Source of the DNA: Streptomyces fumanus
GTDB taxonomy: Bacteria; Actinomycetota; Actinomycetes; Streptomycetales; Streptomycetaceae
Assembly: GCF_014655295.1 (NCBI RefSeq)
Contig: NZ_BNBI01000010.1
Span: 310,001 to 374,000 of the forward strand
Length of the DNA: 64,000 bases
Direction of reading: 5' to 3'
Position numbers and translations under genes: made by a program. Below the pieces are notes generated by a model, which was given only the letters and a program-made list of their open reading frames with translations, did not search any database and was not told the DNA's origin. Positions 22,943 to 31,923 of this stretch are shown here, piece after piece (positions within the stretch are counted from its first letter, which is position 1; every line of letters begins with the position of its first letter).

Positions 22943-23243
22943 GAACAAGCCTCTCGAACCGGCGTTGAAAGGAATCGGGCCGCGGCGGGCGGCCCGGGGG
23001 TGGTCAACTCTTTCTTGACCAACGCGGGAACGCTCCGCGGGTCACGGGGGTGGGGCGTGGGGGGATGTTCGTGCGCCCCCCTCGGCCTTCGGCCTTCGGG
23101 TCCTTTCTCCCGCCCGCGCACCACCCGTTTACTGTCGGCCGAGAGGCTCGCCTCTCAGGCGGGGGCTGGGCGCCGTCGGCGGCCGGGCGCTTCTAGACTG
23201 GGGCGTTGACCTGATCGTTTCCGTCCGAGAGGCCGTCCTGCCC

Positions 23244-24176
23244 ATGAAGCTCGTCTTCGCCGGTACCCCCGAGGTCGCCGTTCCCGCACTGGACGCCCTG
23301 ATCGCCTCCGGGCGGCACGAGGTGGCGGCCGTCGTGACCCGCCCGGACGCGCCGGCCGGGCGGGGTCGCAGGATGGTCGCCTCTCCCGTGGCCGAGCGCG
23401 CCGCGGAGGCCGGGATCGAGGTGCTCAAGCCCGCCAAGCCGCGCGACCCCGAGTTCCTGGAACGGCTGCGCGAGATCGGGCCCGACTGCTGCCCCGTCGT
23501 CGCCTACGGGGCCCTGCTGCCCCGCGTCGCCCTCGACATCCCCGCCCACGGCTGGGTCAACCTGCACTTCTCGCTGCTGCCCGCCTGGCGCGGCGCCGCG
23601 CCCGTGCAGCACGCCATCATGGCCGGCGACGAGATCACCGGGGCCTCCACCTTCCTCATCGAGGAGGGGCTGGACTCGGGGCCCGTGTACGGGACGATCA
23701 CCGAGACGGTCCGGGCCACCGACACCAGCGGCGACCTGCTGACCCGGCTCGCGCTCGCCGGCGCCGGGCTGCTGGCCGCGACCATGGACGGCATCGAGGA
23801 CGGCACCCTGAAGGCCGTACCGCAGCCCGCCGACGGCGTCAGCCTCGCCCCGAAGGTCACCGTCGAGGACGCCCGCGTCGACTGGGCCGCCCCCGCGCTG
23901 CGCGTCGACCGCGTGGTGCGCGGCTGCACCCCCGCGCCCGGCGCCTGGACCACGTTCCGCGGCGAGCGGCTCAAGCTCGTGCAGGTGGCCCCCGTCACCG
24001 AGCGGACGGACCTGGCCCCGGGCGAGCTGTCGGCTGGCAAGAACGACGTGTACGCCGGCACCGGCTCGCACGCCGTCGAGCTGCTGTGGGTGCAGGCGCA
24101 GGGCAAGAAGCCGATGCGGGCCGCGGACTGGGCGCGCGGGGTTCGCATCGCCGAGGGCGAGCGGCTCGGCGGCTGA
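23244..24176 (+). CDS. fmt: Methionyl-tRNA formyltransferase
   Basis: A 310-residue enzyme formylating initiator Met-tRNA with 10-formyl-tetrahydrofolate. The catalytic region NLHFSLLPAWRGAAP (Asn107, His109, SLLP 110-113) is intact and followed by the C-terminal tRNA-binding barrel. A TAGACT (23194-23199) might be its -10 element, without a matching -35. The 301-base space from 22943 to 23243 shows nothing else. Confidence 0.96.
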   Translation: MKLVFAGTPEVAVPALDALIASGRHEVAAVVTRPDAPAGRGRRMVASPVAERAAEAGIEVLKPAKPRDPEFLERLREIGPDCCPVVAYGALLPRVALDIPAHGWVNLHFSLLPAWRGAAPVQHAIMAGDEITGASTFLIEEGLDSGPVYGTITETVRATDTSGDLLTRLALAGAGLLAATMDGIEDGTLKAVPQPADGVSLAPKVTVEDARVDWAAPALRVDRVVRGCTPAPGAWTTFRGERLKLVQVAPVTERTDLAPGELSAGKNDVYAGTGSHAVELLWVQAQGKKPMRAADWARGVRIAEGERLGG

Positions 24177-24230
24177 CCGGCGGCGTAGGCTGGCGGGGAC
24201 GTTTCGTCCCACACCCGGAGCACCTTTTAC

Positions 24231-25685
24231 GTGAGCGAGCAGCCGCGCCGTCCCCGCAAGACCGCCAGCACCGGCAGGCCCGGTAAGCCCGGCAGGCCCG
24301 GTAAGCCCTACCGGCGGCCCCAGAAGGACCCCGTCCGCATCCTCGCCTTCGAGGCGCTGCGGGCCGTGGACGAGCGGGACGCCTACGCCAACCTCGTCCT
24401 GCCGCCATTGCTGCGCAAGGCCCGGGAAAGCGGCGACTTCGACGCGCGGGACGCGGCCCTCGCCACTGAGCTGGTCTACGGCACGCTGCGCCGCCAGGGC
24501 ACGTACGACGCCGTGATCGCGGCCTGCGTGGACCGGCCGCTGAGGGAGGTGGACCCGCCCGTCCTGGACGTGCTCGCGCTGGGCGCCCACCAACTGCTCG
24601 GCACCCGGATCCCCAGCCACGCCGCCGTCTCGGCCACGGTGGAGCTGGCCCGGGTGGTGCTCGGGGACGGGCGGGCCAAGTTCGTCAACGCCGTGCTGCG
24701 CAAGATCGCGCGGGACGACCTCGACGGCTGGCTGGAGAAGGTCGCGCCGCCCTACGACGAGGACCCCGAGGACCATCTGGCCGTGGTGCACTCGCACCCG
24801 CGCTGGGTGGTCTCCGCGCTGTGGGACTCGCTCGGCGGCGGCCGGGCCGGCATCGAGGAACTCCTCGCCGCCGACAACGAGCGGCCCGAGGTGACACTGG
24901 TCGCCCGCCCCGGCCGGGCCATGGCCGAGGAACTGCTCGCCGAGCCCGCCGCGGCGCCGGGGCGCTGGTCGCCGTATGCCGTGCGGCTCGCCGAGGGCGG
25001 CGAGCCGGGGGCCGTCCAGGCGGTCCGGGAGAACCGGGCCGGGGTGCAGGACGAGGGCAGTCAGCTCGTCGCGCTGGCCCTGGCCGCCGCGCCGCTGGAC
25101 GGGCCCGACCGGCGCTGGCTGGACGGATGCGCCGGTCCCGGCGGCAAGGCCGCGCTGCTCGGTGCGCTGGCCGCCGAGCGCGGCGCCTTCCTGCTGGCCT
25201 CCGAGAAGCAGCCGCACCGCGCCGGGCTCGTCGCCCGGGCGCTGGACGGCAACCCGGGGCCGTACCAGGTGATCGCCGCCGACGGCACCCGGCCGCCGTG
25301 GCGGCCCGGCAGCTTCGACCGGGTCCTCGTCGACGTGCCCTGCACCGGGCTCGGCGCGCTGCGGCGCCGGCCCGAGGCGCGCTGGCGGCGCCGGCCCGAG
25401 GACCTGGACGGCTTCGCACCGCTCCAGCGGGAGCTGCTGCGCGGTGCGCTGGAGGCGGTACGGGTCGGCGGCGTCGTCGGCTACGCGACCTGCTCGCCGC
25501 ACCTGGCGGAGACCCGGGCCGTGGTGGCCGACGTGCTCAAGCGCTACCCGGACACCGACCTCATCGACGCCCGCCCCCTCCTGCCCGGCGTCCCCGACCT
25601 AGGCGACGGCCCGGACATCCAACTCTGGCCCCACCTCCACGGCACAGACGCCATGTACCTCACCCTCATCCGCCGCACCGCGTAG
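24231..25685 (+). CDS. rsmB: 16S rRNA m5C967 methyltransferase RsmB (Sun family)
   Basis: A 484-residue protein with a Lys/Arg/Pro-rich start, a NusB-like RNA-binding domain (about 30-180) and a Rossmann SAM methyltransferase. The two catalytic cysteines are visible: Cys371 in DVPCTGLG and Cys421 in ATCSPH. It methylates C967 of 16S rRNA in E. coli. GTG 24231 begins 54 bases after fmt, as in many bacteria. Confidence 0.93.
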   Translation: MSEQPRRPRKTASTGRPGKPGRPGKPYRRPQKDPVRILAFEALRAVDERDAYANLVLPPLLRKARESGDFDARDAALATELVYGTLRRQGTYDAVIAACVDRPLREVDPPVLDVLALGAHQLLGTRIPSHAAVSATVELARVVLGDGRAKFVNAVLRKIARDDLDGWLEKVAPPYDEDPEDHLAVVHSHPRWVVSALWDSLGGGRAGIEELLAADNERPEVTLVARPGRAMAEELLAEPAAAPGRWSPYAVRLAEGGEPGAVQAVRENRAGVQDEGSQLVALALAAAPLDGPDRRWLDGCAGPGGKAALLGALAAERGAFLLASEKQPHRAGLVARALDGNPGPYQVIAADGTRPPWRPGSFDRVLVDVPCTGLGALRRRPEARWRRRPEDLDGFAPLQRELLRGALEAVRVGGVVGYATCSPHLAETRAVVADVLKRYPDTDLIDARPLLPGVPDLGDGPDIQLWPHLHGTDAMYLTLIRRTA

Positions 25686-25712
25686 CAACACGGCAACCAA
25701 ATCCCCCTTAAA

Positions 25713-25972
25713 GGGGCGCGGGGAACTGCGCGCTCAGCCCCCCACCTCCCGCACCCATACGACCGCCCCGCCCCCCACCCACCCCCAGGGGCGCGGGGAA
25801 CTGCGCACCCAGCCCCCGACCCCCCGCACCCATACGACCGCCCCGCCCCCCACCCACCCCCAGGGGCGCGGGGAACTGCGCACCCAGCCCCCCCACCCCC
25901 CGCAGCCAAACCACCGCCCCCACCCACCCCCAGGACCGCGAGGAACCCCGCACCCAACCCCCCACCACCCCC
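25713..25972. repeat. 75-bp GC-rich tandem repeat
   Basis: The 311-base gap between rsmB and rpe is filled by a repeat whose core GGGGCGCGGGGAACTGCGC occurs at 25713, 25788 and 25863, exactly 75 bases apart, with a decayed copy at 25933. The rest of each unit is C-rich with CCCATACGACCGCCCC. I recall very similar elements scattered between genes in Streptomyces. No coding signal is seen. Confidence 0.9.
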
Positions 25973-25996
25973 GGAGGGCATGGCAGGCTTGGACGC

Positions 25997-26683
25997 ATGC
26001 CCGTGCAGATCAACCCCAGCATCCTCTCCGCCGACTTCGCCCGCCTCGCCGACGAGGCGCGCGCGGTCGAGGGAGCCGACTGGCTCCACGTCGACGTGAT
26101 GGACAACCACTTCGTCCCCAACCTGACCCTCGGCGTACCGGTCGTGGAGTCCCTGGCGCGGGCGACCGACACCCCGCTGGACTGCCACCTGATGATCGAG
26201 GACCCCGATCGGTGGGCGCCCCGGTACGTCGAGGCGGGGGCCGGTTCCGTCACCTTCCACGTGGAGGCCGCCGCCGCCCCGGTACGGCTCGCCCGCGAGA
26301 TCCGCGCCAAGGGCGCCCGCGCCTCCATGGCCCTGAAGCCGGCCACGCCGATCGAGCCGTACGAGGACCTGCTGCCCGAACTCGACATGCTGCTGATCAT
26401 GACGGTGGAGCCGGGCTTCGGGGGGCAGGCGTTCCTGGACATCATGCTGCCCAAGATCCGCCGCACCCGTGAGCTGATCGCCAAGCACGGACTCGAACTC
26501 TGGCTCCAGGTCGACGGCGGGGTCTCCGACGCGACGATCGAGCGCTGCGCGGAGGCCGGCGCCGATGTCTTCGTGGCGGGCTCGGCCGTCTACGGGGCAT
26601 CCGACCCGGCGGAGGCGGTACGTGCATTGCGCACCCGTGCCCAGGCCGCCACCGCGGGGGCGTCCTGGGCCTGCGCCCACTGA
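25997..26683 (+). CDS. rpe: Ribulose-phosphate 3-epimerase
   Basis: A 228-residue TIM-barrel enzyme interconverting ribulose 5-phosphate and xylulose 5-phosphate in the pentose phosphate pathway. Signatures are INPSILSADFARL at the start, HVDVMDNHFVPNLT with the metal/acid residues, and MTVEPGFGGQ near residue 135. A GGAGG precedes the ATG by about 18 bases, further than usual. Confidence 0.95.
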   Translation: MPVQINPSILSADFARLADEARAVEGADWLHVDVMDNHFVPNLTLGVPVVESLARATDTPLDCHLMIEDPDRWAPRYVEAGAGSVTFHVEAAAAPVRLAREIRAKGARASMALKPATPIEPYEDLLPELDMLLIMTVEPGFGGQAFLDIMLPKIRRTRELIAKHGLELWLQVDGGVSDATIERCAEAGADVFVAGSAVYGASDPAEAVRALRTRAQAATAGASWACAH

Positions 26684-26800
26684 AGAACGACAAGTGAACG
26701 GCTCCCATCAGGGCTGATCCCGCCCGCCGGATCTGCGAGGATGAACGGCGAATCCAGAGTGTGAACAGCCGCGTAAGTGAACAGCAGTGAGGAGATCGCC

Positions 26801-27820
26801 GTGTCGGGTATGTCGGCGGGCCGGTCAGCCATGCGGATGGGACCCGCTGAGCTGGTGCAGGCGGCGGCCATGGCCCGCCGCTTCTACCTCGAGGGCAAAT
26901 CCAAGATCCAGATCGCGGAGGAGTTCGGCGTCAGCCGCTTCAAGGTGGCCCGGGTCTTGGAGACCGCCCTCGAACGGGACCTCGTGCGGATCGAGATCCG
27001 GGTGCCCGCCGAGCTGGACGCCGAGCGCTCGGACGCGCTGCGCGCCCGGTACGGGCTGCGGCACGCGGTCGTGGTGGAGTCCCCGGCGGACGCCGAGGAG
27101 AGCCCCGATCCGGAGAACCTGGGGGAGGTGGCCGCCGACCTGCTCGGCGAGCTGGTCGACGAGGGGGACGTGCTCGGCCTGGCCTGGGGCCGCTCCACCA
27201 TCCACATGGCGGCGGCGCTGGACAAGCTGCCGCCCTGCACGGTGGTGCAGTTGACCGGGGTGTACGACGCCGGGACCGCCGAGCGCGGCTCGGTGGAGGC
27301 GGTGCGCCGCGCCGCCCAGGTCTCCGGCGGCGACGCGCACCCCATCTACGCGCCGATGCTGCTGCCGGACGCGGCGACCGCGACCGCCCTGCGCCACCAG
27401 ACGGGCATCGCGCGGGCCTTCGAGTACTTCGACAAGGTCACCGTCGCCTGTGTCTCCATCGGCTCCTGGGAACCGGGCATCTCCACCGTGCACGACATGC
27501 TCAGCGACGAGGAGCGCGCCCACTACGCCTCGCTGGGCGTCGCCGCCGAGATGTCCGCGCACCTCTTCGACGCCGAGGGCCGCCGGGTCGGACGGGACCT
27601 GGGGGAGCGGTGCATCACGGTCACGGCCGACCAGCTCCGCCGGATCCCCGAGGTGGTGGCGATCGCGGGCGGGCAGCGCAAGGCCCCCGCCATCGACGCG
27701 GTCCTGCGCTCGGGCCTGGTCACCAGCCTGGTCACCGACACCTCCGCCGCGGACTACCTGATGGCGGCCGGCCCGGCGCCCAAGCCCGCCCTCAACCGGT
27801 CCGACCCGGACGGGATCTGA
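26801..27820 (+). CDS. SorC/DeoR-type sugar-binding transcriptional regulator
   Basis: A 339-residue regulator. The N-terminal HTH (FYLEGKSKIQIAEEFGVSRFKVARVLE, about 29-55) is joined to a SorC-type sugar-phosphate-binding domain with GLAWGRSTIHMAAAL and VAIAGGQRKAPAIDAVLRSG. GTG 26801 is chosen because GAGGAG lies 6 bases upstream; GTG 26777 has none. It sits after rpe, and the effector is presumably a sugar phosphate. One base separates it from the barstar gene. Confidence 0.9.
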   Translation: MSGMSAGRSAMRMGPAELVQAAAMARRFYLEGKSKIQIAEEFGVSRFKVARVLETALERDLVRIEIRVPAELDAERSDALRARYGLRHAVVVESPADAEESPDPENLGEVAADLLGELVDEGDVLGLAWGRSTIHMAAALDKLPPCTVVQLTGVYDAGTAERGSVEAVRRAAQVSGGDAHPIYAPMLLPDAATATALRHQTGIARAFEYFDKVTVACVSIGSWEPGISTVHDMLSDEERAHYASLGVAAEMSAHLFDAEGRRVGRDLGERCITVTADQLRRIPEVVAIAGGQRKAPAIDAVLRSGLVTSLVTDTSAADYLMAAGPAPKPALNRSDPDGI

Positions 27821-27821
27821 C

Positions 27822-28202
27822 ATGGCGTCAGCGGACAGCGGTGCGGAGACGACGGACGACCCGGCCGGGCGGATCGTGCGCACGCTCGACCTGGACGGGG
27901 TCACGGACAAGGCGGGGCTGATGGACCGCTGCGCCCGTGACCTGGCCCTGCCCGACTGGTTCGGCCGCAACTGGGACGCGCTCGCCGACTGCCTCGCCGA
28001 CCCCGCGCTCTGGCCGGAGCAGGCCGCCGACCGGGGCCTGCTGCTGGTCGTCCGGGGCTGGCGGGCGTACGCCGCGGCGCGGCCCGAGGAGTGGCAGGTC
28101 GCCGAGGAGGTCTTCGCCGAGGCCACCGACCGCGGGCCCGGACTCTTCGTGACCCTCGGCCCTGGAGGATCCTCCGAGACCCCCTCCGACCAGCCTGGAT
28201 GA
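27822..28202 (+). CDS. Barstar family protein
   Basis: A 126-residue protein with the barstar fold signature: LDLDGVTDKAGLMDRCARDL then LPDWFGRNWDALADCL (about 42-58). Barstar inhibits the ribonuclease barnase by capping its active site. No barnase-like gene is visible within the window. ATG 27822 lies one base after the regulator stop, so the two are cotranslated. It may protect against RNases of neighbours or have another partner. Confidence 0.9.
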   Translation: MASADSGAETTDDPAGRIVRTLDLDGVTDKAGLMDRCARDLALPDWFGRNWDALADCLADPALWPEQAADRGLLLVVRGWRAYAAARPEEWQVAEEVFAEATDRGPGLFVTLGPGGSSETPSDQPG

Positions 28203-28204
28203 TC

Positions 28205-28231
28205 TGCCCGGGGCCCGCCGCGCCCCGGGCA
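28205..28231 (+). terminator. Terminator after the barstar gene
   Basis: TGCCCGGGGC (28205-28214) and GCCCCGGGCA (28222-28231) form a perfect 10-bp stem with a 7-base loop just after the barstar stop. Confidence 0.75.
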
Positions 28232-28310
28232 TGGGAGAATGAAGTACGTGCTCTTTCCCCCTGGCTGACCTGTCCGGGGGCCACCTCTGATCGACTGGGA
28301 TGTGCAGCAC

Positions 28311-29753
28311 GTGCGTTTCCTCAACGACATCCAGCCCTCGTACGACCTGACGTACGACGACGTCTTCATGGTGCCGAGCCGCTCGGCCGTGGGCTCCCGG
28401 CAGGCCGTGGACCTCAGCTCGCCGGACGGCACGGGCACCACGATCCCGCTGGTCGTCGCCAACATGACCGCCATCGCGGGGCGCCGCATGGCCGAGACGG
28501 TGGCCCGCCGCGGCGGCCTGGTGGTCATCCCGCAGGACATCCCGATCGAGGTCGTCACCGACGTCGTCTCCTGGGTCAAGAGCCGCCACCTGGTCCTCGA
28601 CACCCCCATCGTGCTGGCCCCGCACCAGACCGTCGCCGACGCCCTGGCCCTGCTGCCCAAGCGGGCGCACAACGCCGGCGTCGTGGTCGACGCGGACGGG
28701 CGGCCGATCGGCGTGGTCACCGACACCGACCTGACCGGCGTGGACCGCTTCACCCAGCTCGAAGCGGTCATGTCCAAGGACCTGCTGCTGCTCGACGCGG
28801 AGGTCGACCCGCGCGAGGCGTTCCACACCCTCGACGCCGCCAACCGCCGCTACGCCCCCGCCGTGGACCGGGACGGCCGCCTCGCCGGCATCCTCACCCG
28901 CACCGGCGCGCTGCGCGCCACCCTCTACACCCCGGCCGTCGACGCCCGGGGCAGGCTGCGCATCGCCGCGGCCGTCGGCATCAACGGCGATGTGGCGGGC
29001 AAGGCCAAGCAGTTGCTGGACGCGGGCGTGGACACCCTCGTCATCGACACCGCGCACGGCCACCAGGAGTCGATGATCAGCGCCCTGAAGCTGGTCCGCG
29101 CCCTGGACCCGCGGGTGCCGATCGTGGCCGGCAACATCGTCTCCGCCGAGGGCGTCCGCGACCTCATCGAGGCGGGCGCCGACATCGTCAAGGTCGGCGT
29201 CGGACCCGGCGCCATGTGCACCACCCGGATGATGACCGGCGTCGGCCGGCCCCAGTTCTCCGCCGTCCTGGAGTGCGCCGCCGAGGCGAAGAAGTACGGC
29301 AAGCACGTCTGGGCCGACGGCGGCATCCGCCACCCCCGGGACGTGGCGATGGCCCTCGCGGCCGGCGCGTCCAACGTGATGGTCGGCTCCTGGTTCGCCG
29401 GGACCTACGAGTCCCCGGGCGACCTCCAGCACGACGCCGACGGCCGCCCGTACAAGGAGTCCTTCGGCATGGCCTCCGCGCGCGCGGTGCGCAACCGCAC
29501 CTCGGAGGAGTCGGCGTACGACCGCGCCCGCAAGGCCCTGTTCGAGGAGGGCATCTCCACCTCCCGGATGTTCCTCGACCCGGCCCGTCCCGGCGTCGAG
29601 GACCTGATCGACTCGATCATCGCGGGCGTCCGCTCCTCCTGCACCTACGCCGGTGCCGCCTCCCTGGAGGAGTTCGCCGAGAAGGCCATCGTCGGCATCC
29701 AGAGCGCGGCCGGCTACGCCGAGGGCAAGCCGCTGCACGCGAGCTGGGTCTGA
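28311..29753 (+). CDS. guaB1: GuaB1-family IMP dehydrogenase-like protein, probable GMP reductase
   Basis: A 480-residue TIM-barrel enzyme with an inserted CBS-domain pair (about 90-210). The catalytic loop is present with Cys303 in GPGAMCTTRMMTGVG. The mycobacterial GuaB1 relative has been shown to be a GMP reductase, converting GMP to IMP with NADPH under CBS control, rather than an IMP dehydrogenase. GTG 28311 is chosen because homologues begin MRFLNDIQP; GTG 28302 is in frame too. Confidence 0.9.
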   Translation: MRFLNDIQPSYDLTYDDVFMVPSRSAVGSRQAVDLSSPDGTGTTIPLVVANMTAIAGRRMAETVARRGGLVVIPQDIPIEVVTDVVSWVKSRHLVLDTPIVLAPHQTVADALALLPKRAHNAGVVVDADGRPIGVVTDTDLTGVDRFTQLEAVMSKDLLLLDAEVDPREAFHTLDAANRRYAPAVDRDGRLAGILTRTGALRATLYTPAVDARGRLRIAAAVGINGDVAGKAKQLLDAGVDTLVIDTAHGHQESMISALKLVRALDPRVPIVAGNIVSAEGVRDLIEAGADIVKVGVGPGAMCTTRMMTGVGRPQFSAVLECAAEAKKYGKHVWADGGIRHPRDVAMALAAGASNVMVGSWFAGTYESPGDLQHDADGRPYKESFGMASARAVRNRTSEESAYDRARKALFEEGISTSRMFLDPARPGVEDLIDSIIAGVRSSCTYAGAASLEEFAEKAIVGIQSAAGYAEGKPLHASWV

Positions 29754-29766
29754 CCGGCCCCGGCCC

Positions 29767-29867
29767 GCAACGGCCGGTACCCCGGGCGCAACGAAATCCC
29801 GCCCCCCGGGTGGAGACGCAACGATCGTCCGGCGATGCGCAAGGTTGCTGCATTACCGGAGCAACGA
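29767..29867. promoter_or_regulatory. Phased GCAACG array, candidate Lrp-type operator
   Basis: GCAACGG at 29767, GCAACGA at 29788 and 29818, GCAAGGT at 29839 and GCAACGA at 29861 are spaced 21, 30, 21 and 22 bases, about two or three helical turns. GCAA-GG-TTGC at 29839-29848 is a small palindrome. Such phasing is typical of Lrp/AsnC proteins, one of which is encoded at the end of this operon. Confidence 0.5.
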
Positions 29868-29881
29868 GCTGCTCATAGAGT
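29853..29881 (+). promoter_or_regulatory. Candidate promoter of the APC permease gene
   Basis: TTACCG (29853-29858) and TAGAGT (29876-29881) are 17 bases apart; the -10 fits TAGRRT perfectly. One GCAACGA element lies in the spacer. The leader to GTG 29991 would be about 100 bases. Confidence 0.55.
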
Positions 29882-29990
29882 TCTGCGCTGTACGTGGCGT
29901 GGCGGGGACCCCGCTCGGTGGGTCCCCGTTCGCGCTGGACCCCACCGCTCCCCGCCGCCGCCCCACCCGCAGCGACGAAGGAGTCCCCGC

Positions 29991-31460
29991 GTGCTCGACC
30001 ACGGCGCATCCCCGCAGCAGGGCGCAGCGACCGCCCCACCGCCCCCGGGCCCGGCCGCCCGGCTGATGCGCCGCAAGCCCGTGGAACGCCTGGTCGCGGA
30101 GGGCGGCCAGGGCGAGGGCGGGTCGCTGCGCCGCTCGCTGGGGCTGTGGCAGCTCACCATGATCAGCATCGGCGCCACCCTCGGCACCGGCATCTTCGTC
30201 GTCCTCGGCGAGGCCGTCCCCAAGGCCGGACCCGCGGTCACCCTCTCCTTCGTCATCGCCGGACTGACGGCCCTCTTCTCCGCCCTGTCCTACGCCGAAC
30301 TGGCCGGCACCATCCCGGTGGCCGGCTCCTCCTACTCGTACGCGTACGCGACGATGGGCGAACTCATCGCCTGGATCTGCGGCTGGTGCCTGGTCCTGGA
30401 GTACGGCGTGTCGGTCGCCGCCGTCGCGGTCGGCTGGGGCGAGTACCTCAACGAACTCCTCGACGGCACGATCGGCGTGACCATCCCGGCCGCGCTGTCC
30501 GCCCCGCCCGGCGACGGCGGCGTGTTCAACCTGCCCGCGCTGCTCGTGGTCGTGCTCGCCATGGTGTTCCTGCTGGGCGGCGCCCGGGAGTCGGCCCGCG
30601 CCAACACCGTCATGGTCGCCGTCAAGATCGCCGCGCTGGTGCTGTTCTGCGCCATCGGCGTGCAGGGCTTCCGCTCCGGCAACTACGCGCACTTCATGCC
30701 GCTGGGCATGGCCGGGGTCAGCGCCGCCGGGGCGACCCTCTTCTTCTCGTACATCGGCTTCGACGCCGCCTCCACCGCCGGGGAGGAGGCGAAGGACGCC
30801 CAGCGCGACCTGCCCCGCGCGATCATGCTGTCGCTGGTCATCGTCACCGCGCTGTACGTCCTGGTCGCGGCCGTCGCCGTGGGCGCCCGGCCCTGGCGGA
30901 CCTTCACCGACTCCGAGGCGTCCCTCGCCCGGATCATGCGGGACGTCACCGGCCAGGAGTTCTGGGGCACGCTGCTGGCGTTCTGCGCGGTGGTCGCCAT
31001 CGCCAGCGTCGTCCTGACCGTGCTCTACGGCCAGACCCGGGTGCTGTTCGCCATGTCCCGGGACGGGCTGGTGCCCAAGGTGTTCTCCCGCGTCCACCCC
31101 CGGACCGGGGCGCCCCGCGCCAACACCGTGATCGTCTCCCTGTTCTGCGGGGTGCTCGCGGCCGCGATCCCGCTCGGGCAGTTGGCCGACGCCACCAGCA
31201 TCGGCACCCTGTTCGCGTTCGCCCTGGTCAACGTCGCCGTCGTGGTGCTGCGCCGGACCCGGCCGGAGATGCCGCGCACCTTCCGGGTGCCGCTGTCGCC
31301 GGTGCTGCCCGCGCTGGGCTTCGCCTTCTGCGTCTGGATGATGGGCAGCCTGTCCACGGTGACCTGGGTGGTCTTCGGTGTCTGGATGGCCGTCGGGCTC
31401 GTGTTCTACTTCCTCTACGGCTACCGCCGCTCCCGACTGGCCCTCTCAGAAGCGAAGTGA
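29991..31460 (+). CDS. APC-superfamily amino acid/amine permease
   Basis: A 489-residue integral membrane protein with about twelve hydrophobic segments. GATLGTGIFVVLGEA near the start is the consensus substrate-binding unwound helix of APC transporters, and FSYIGFDAASTAGEEAKD is the second signature. It resembles the cationic amino acid transporter branch (YfnA/CAT-like). GTG 29991 follows GAAGGAG. The next gene, an Lrp regulator, starts 10 bases after its stop. Substrate is unknown; an amine or amino acid fits the neighbourhood. Confidence 0.9.
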   Translation: MLDHGASPQQGAATAPPPPGPAARLMRRKPVERLVAEGGQGEGGSLRRSLGLWQLTMISIGATLGTGIFVVLGEAVPKAGPAVTLSFVIAGLTALFSALSYAELAGTIPVAGSSYSYAYATMGELIAWICGWCLVLEYGVSVAAVAVGWGEYLNELLDGTIGVTIPAALSAPPGDGGVFNLPALLVVVLAMVFLLGGARESARANTVMVAVKIAALVLFCAIGVQGFRSGNYAHFMPLGMAGVSAAGATLFFSYIGFDAASTAGEEAKDAQRDLPRAIMLSLVIVTALYVLVAAVAVGARPWRTFTDSEASLARIMRDVTGQEFWGTLLAFCAVVAIASVVLTVLYGQTRVLFAMSRDGLVPKVFSRVHPRTGAPRANTVIVSLFCGVLAAAIPLGQLADATSIGTLFAFALVNVAVVVLRRTRPEMPRTFRVPLSPVLPALGFAFCVWMMGSLSTVTWVVFGVWMAVGLVFYFLYGYRRSRLALSEAK

Positions 31461-31470
31461 ACCACCCGCA

Positions 31471-31923
31471 GTGCTGAACGATCTCGACGAACGCATCGTG
31501 CACGCCCTCGCCGAGGACGCCCGCCGCTCCTACGCCGACATCGGGCAGGAGGTCGGCCTCTCCGCGCCCGCCGTGAAGCGGCGCGTGGACAAGCTGCGCG
31601 CGACCGGCGCCATCACCGGCTTCACCGTCCGGGTCGACCCCCTCGCCCTGGGCTGGCAGACCGAGGGCTTCGTCGAGATCCACTGCCGCAGCAACACCTC
31701 GCCGGAGACCATCCAGCGGGGCCTGGAGCGCTACCAGGAGGTGGTGGCCGCGTCCACCGTCACCGGGGACGCGGACGCCATCGCCCAGGTCTTCGCCTCC
31801 GACATGCGGCACTTCGAACGGGTCCTGGAGCGGATCGCCGGGGAGCCGTTCGTCGAGCGCACCAAGTCCGTCCTGGTGCTCTCCCCGCTGCTGCGCCGCT
31901 TCTCCTCAGGCTCGCCGGCCTGA
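31471..31923 (+). CDS. Lrp/AsnC-family transcriptional regulator
   Basis: A 150-residue regulator: N-terminal HTH (LDERIVHALAEDARRSYADIGQ...SAPAVKRRVDKL, about 5-50) and a C-terminal RAM/AsnC ligand-binding domain. GTG 31471 lies 10 bases after the permease stop. It probably senses an amino acid or amine brought in by the permease and binds the GCAACG arrays. Its 3' end overlaps the convergent SRPBCC-like gene by 18 bases. Confidence 0.92.
   Translation: MLNDLDERIVHALAEDARRSYADIGQEVGLSAPAVKRRVDKLRATGAITGFTVRVDPLALGWQTEGFVEIHCRSNTSPETIQRGLERYQEVVAASTVTGDADAIAQVFASDMRHFERVLERIAGEPFVERTKSVLVLSPLLRRFSSGSPA

Noticed and set aside
25713..25972. CRISPR array reading of the 75-bp repeat
   Set aside because: Units are almost identical throughout, with no unique spacers, and no cas genes are near.
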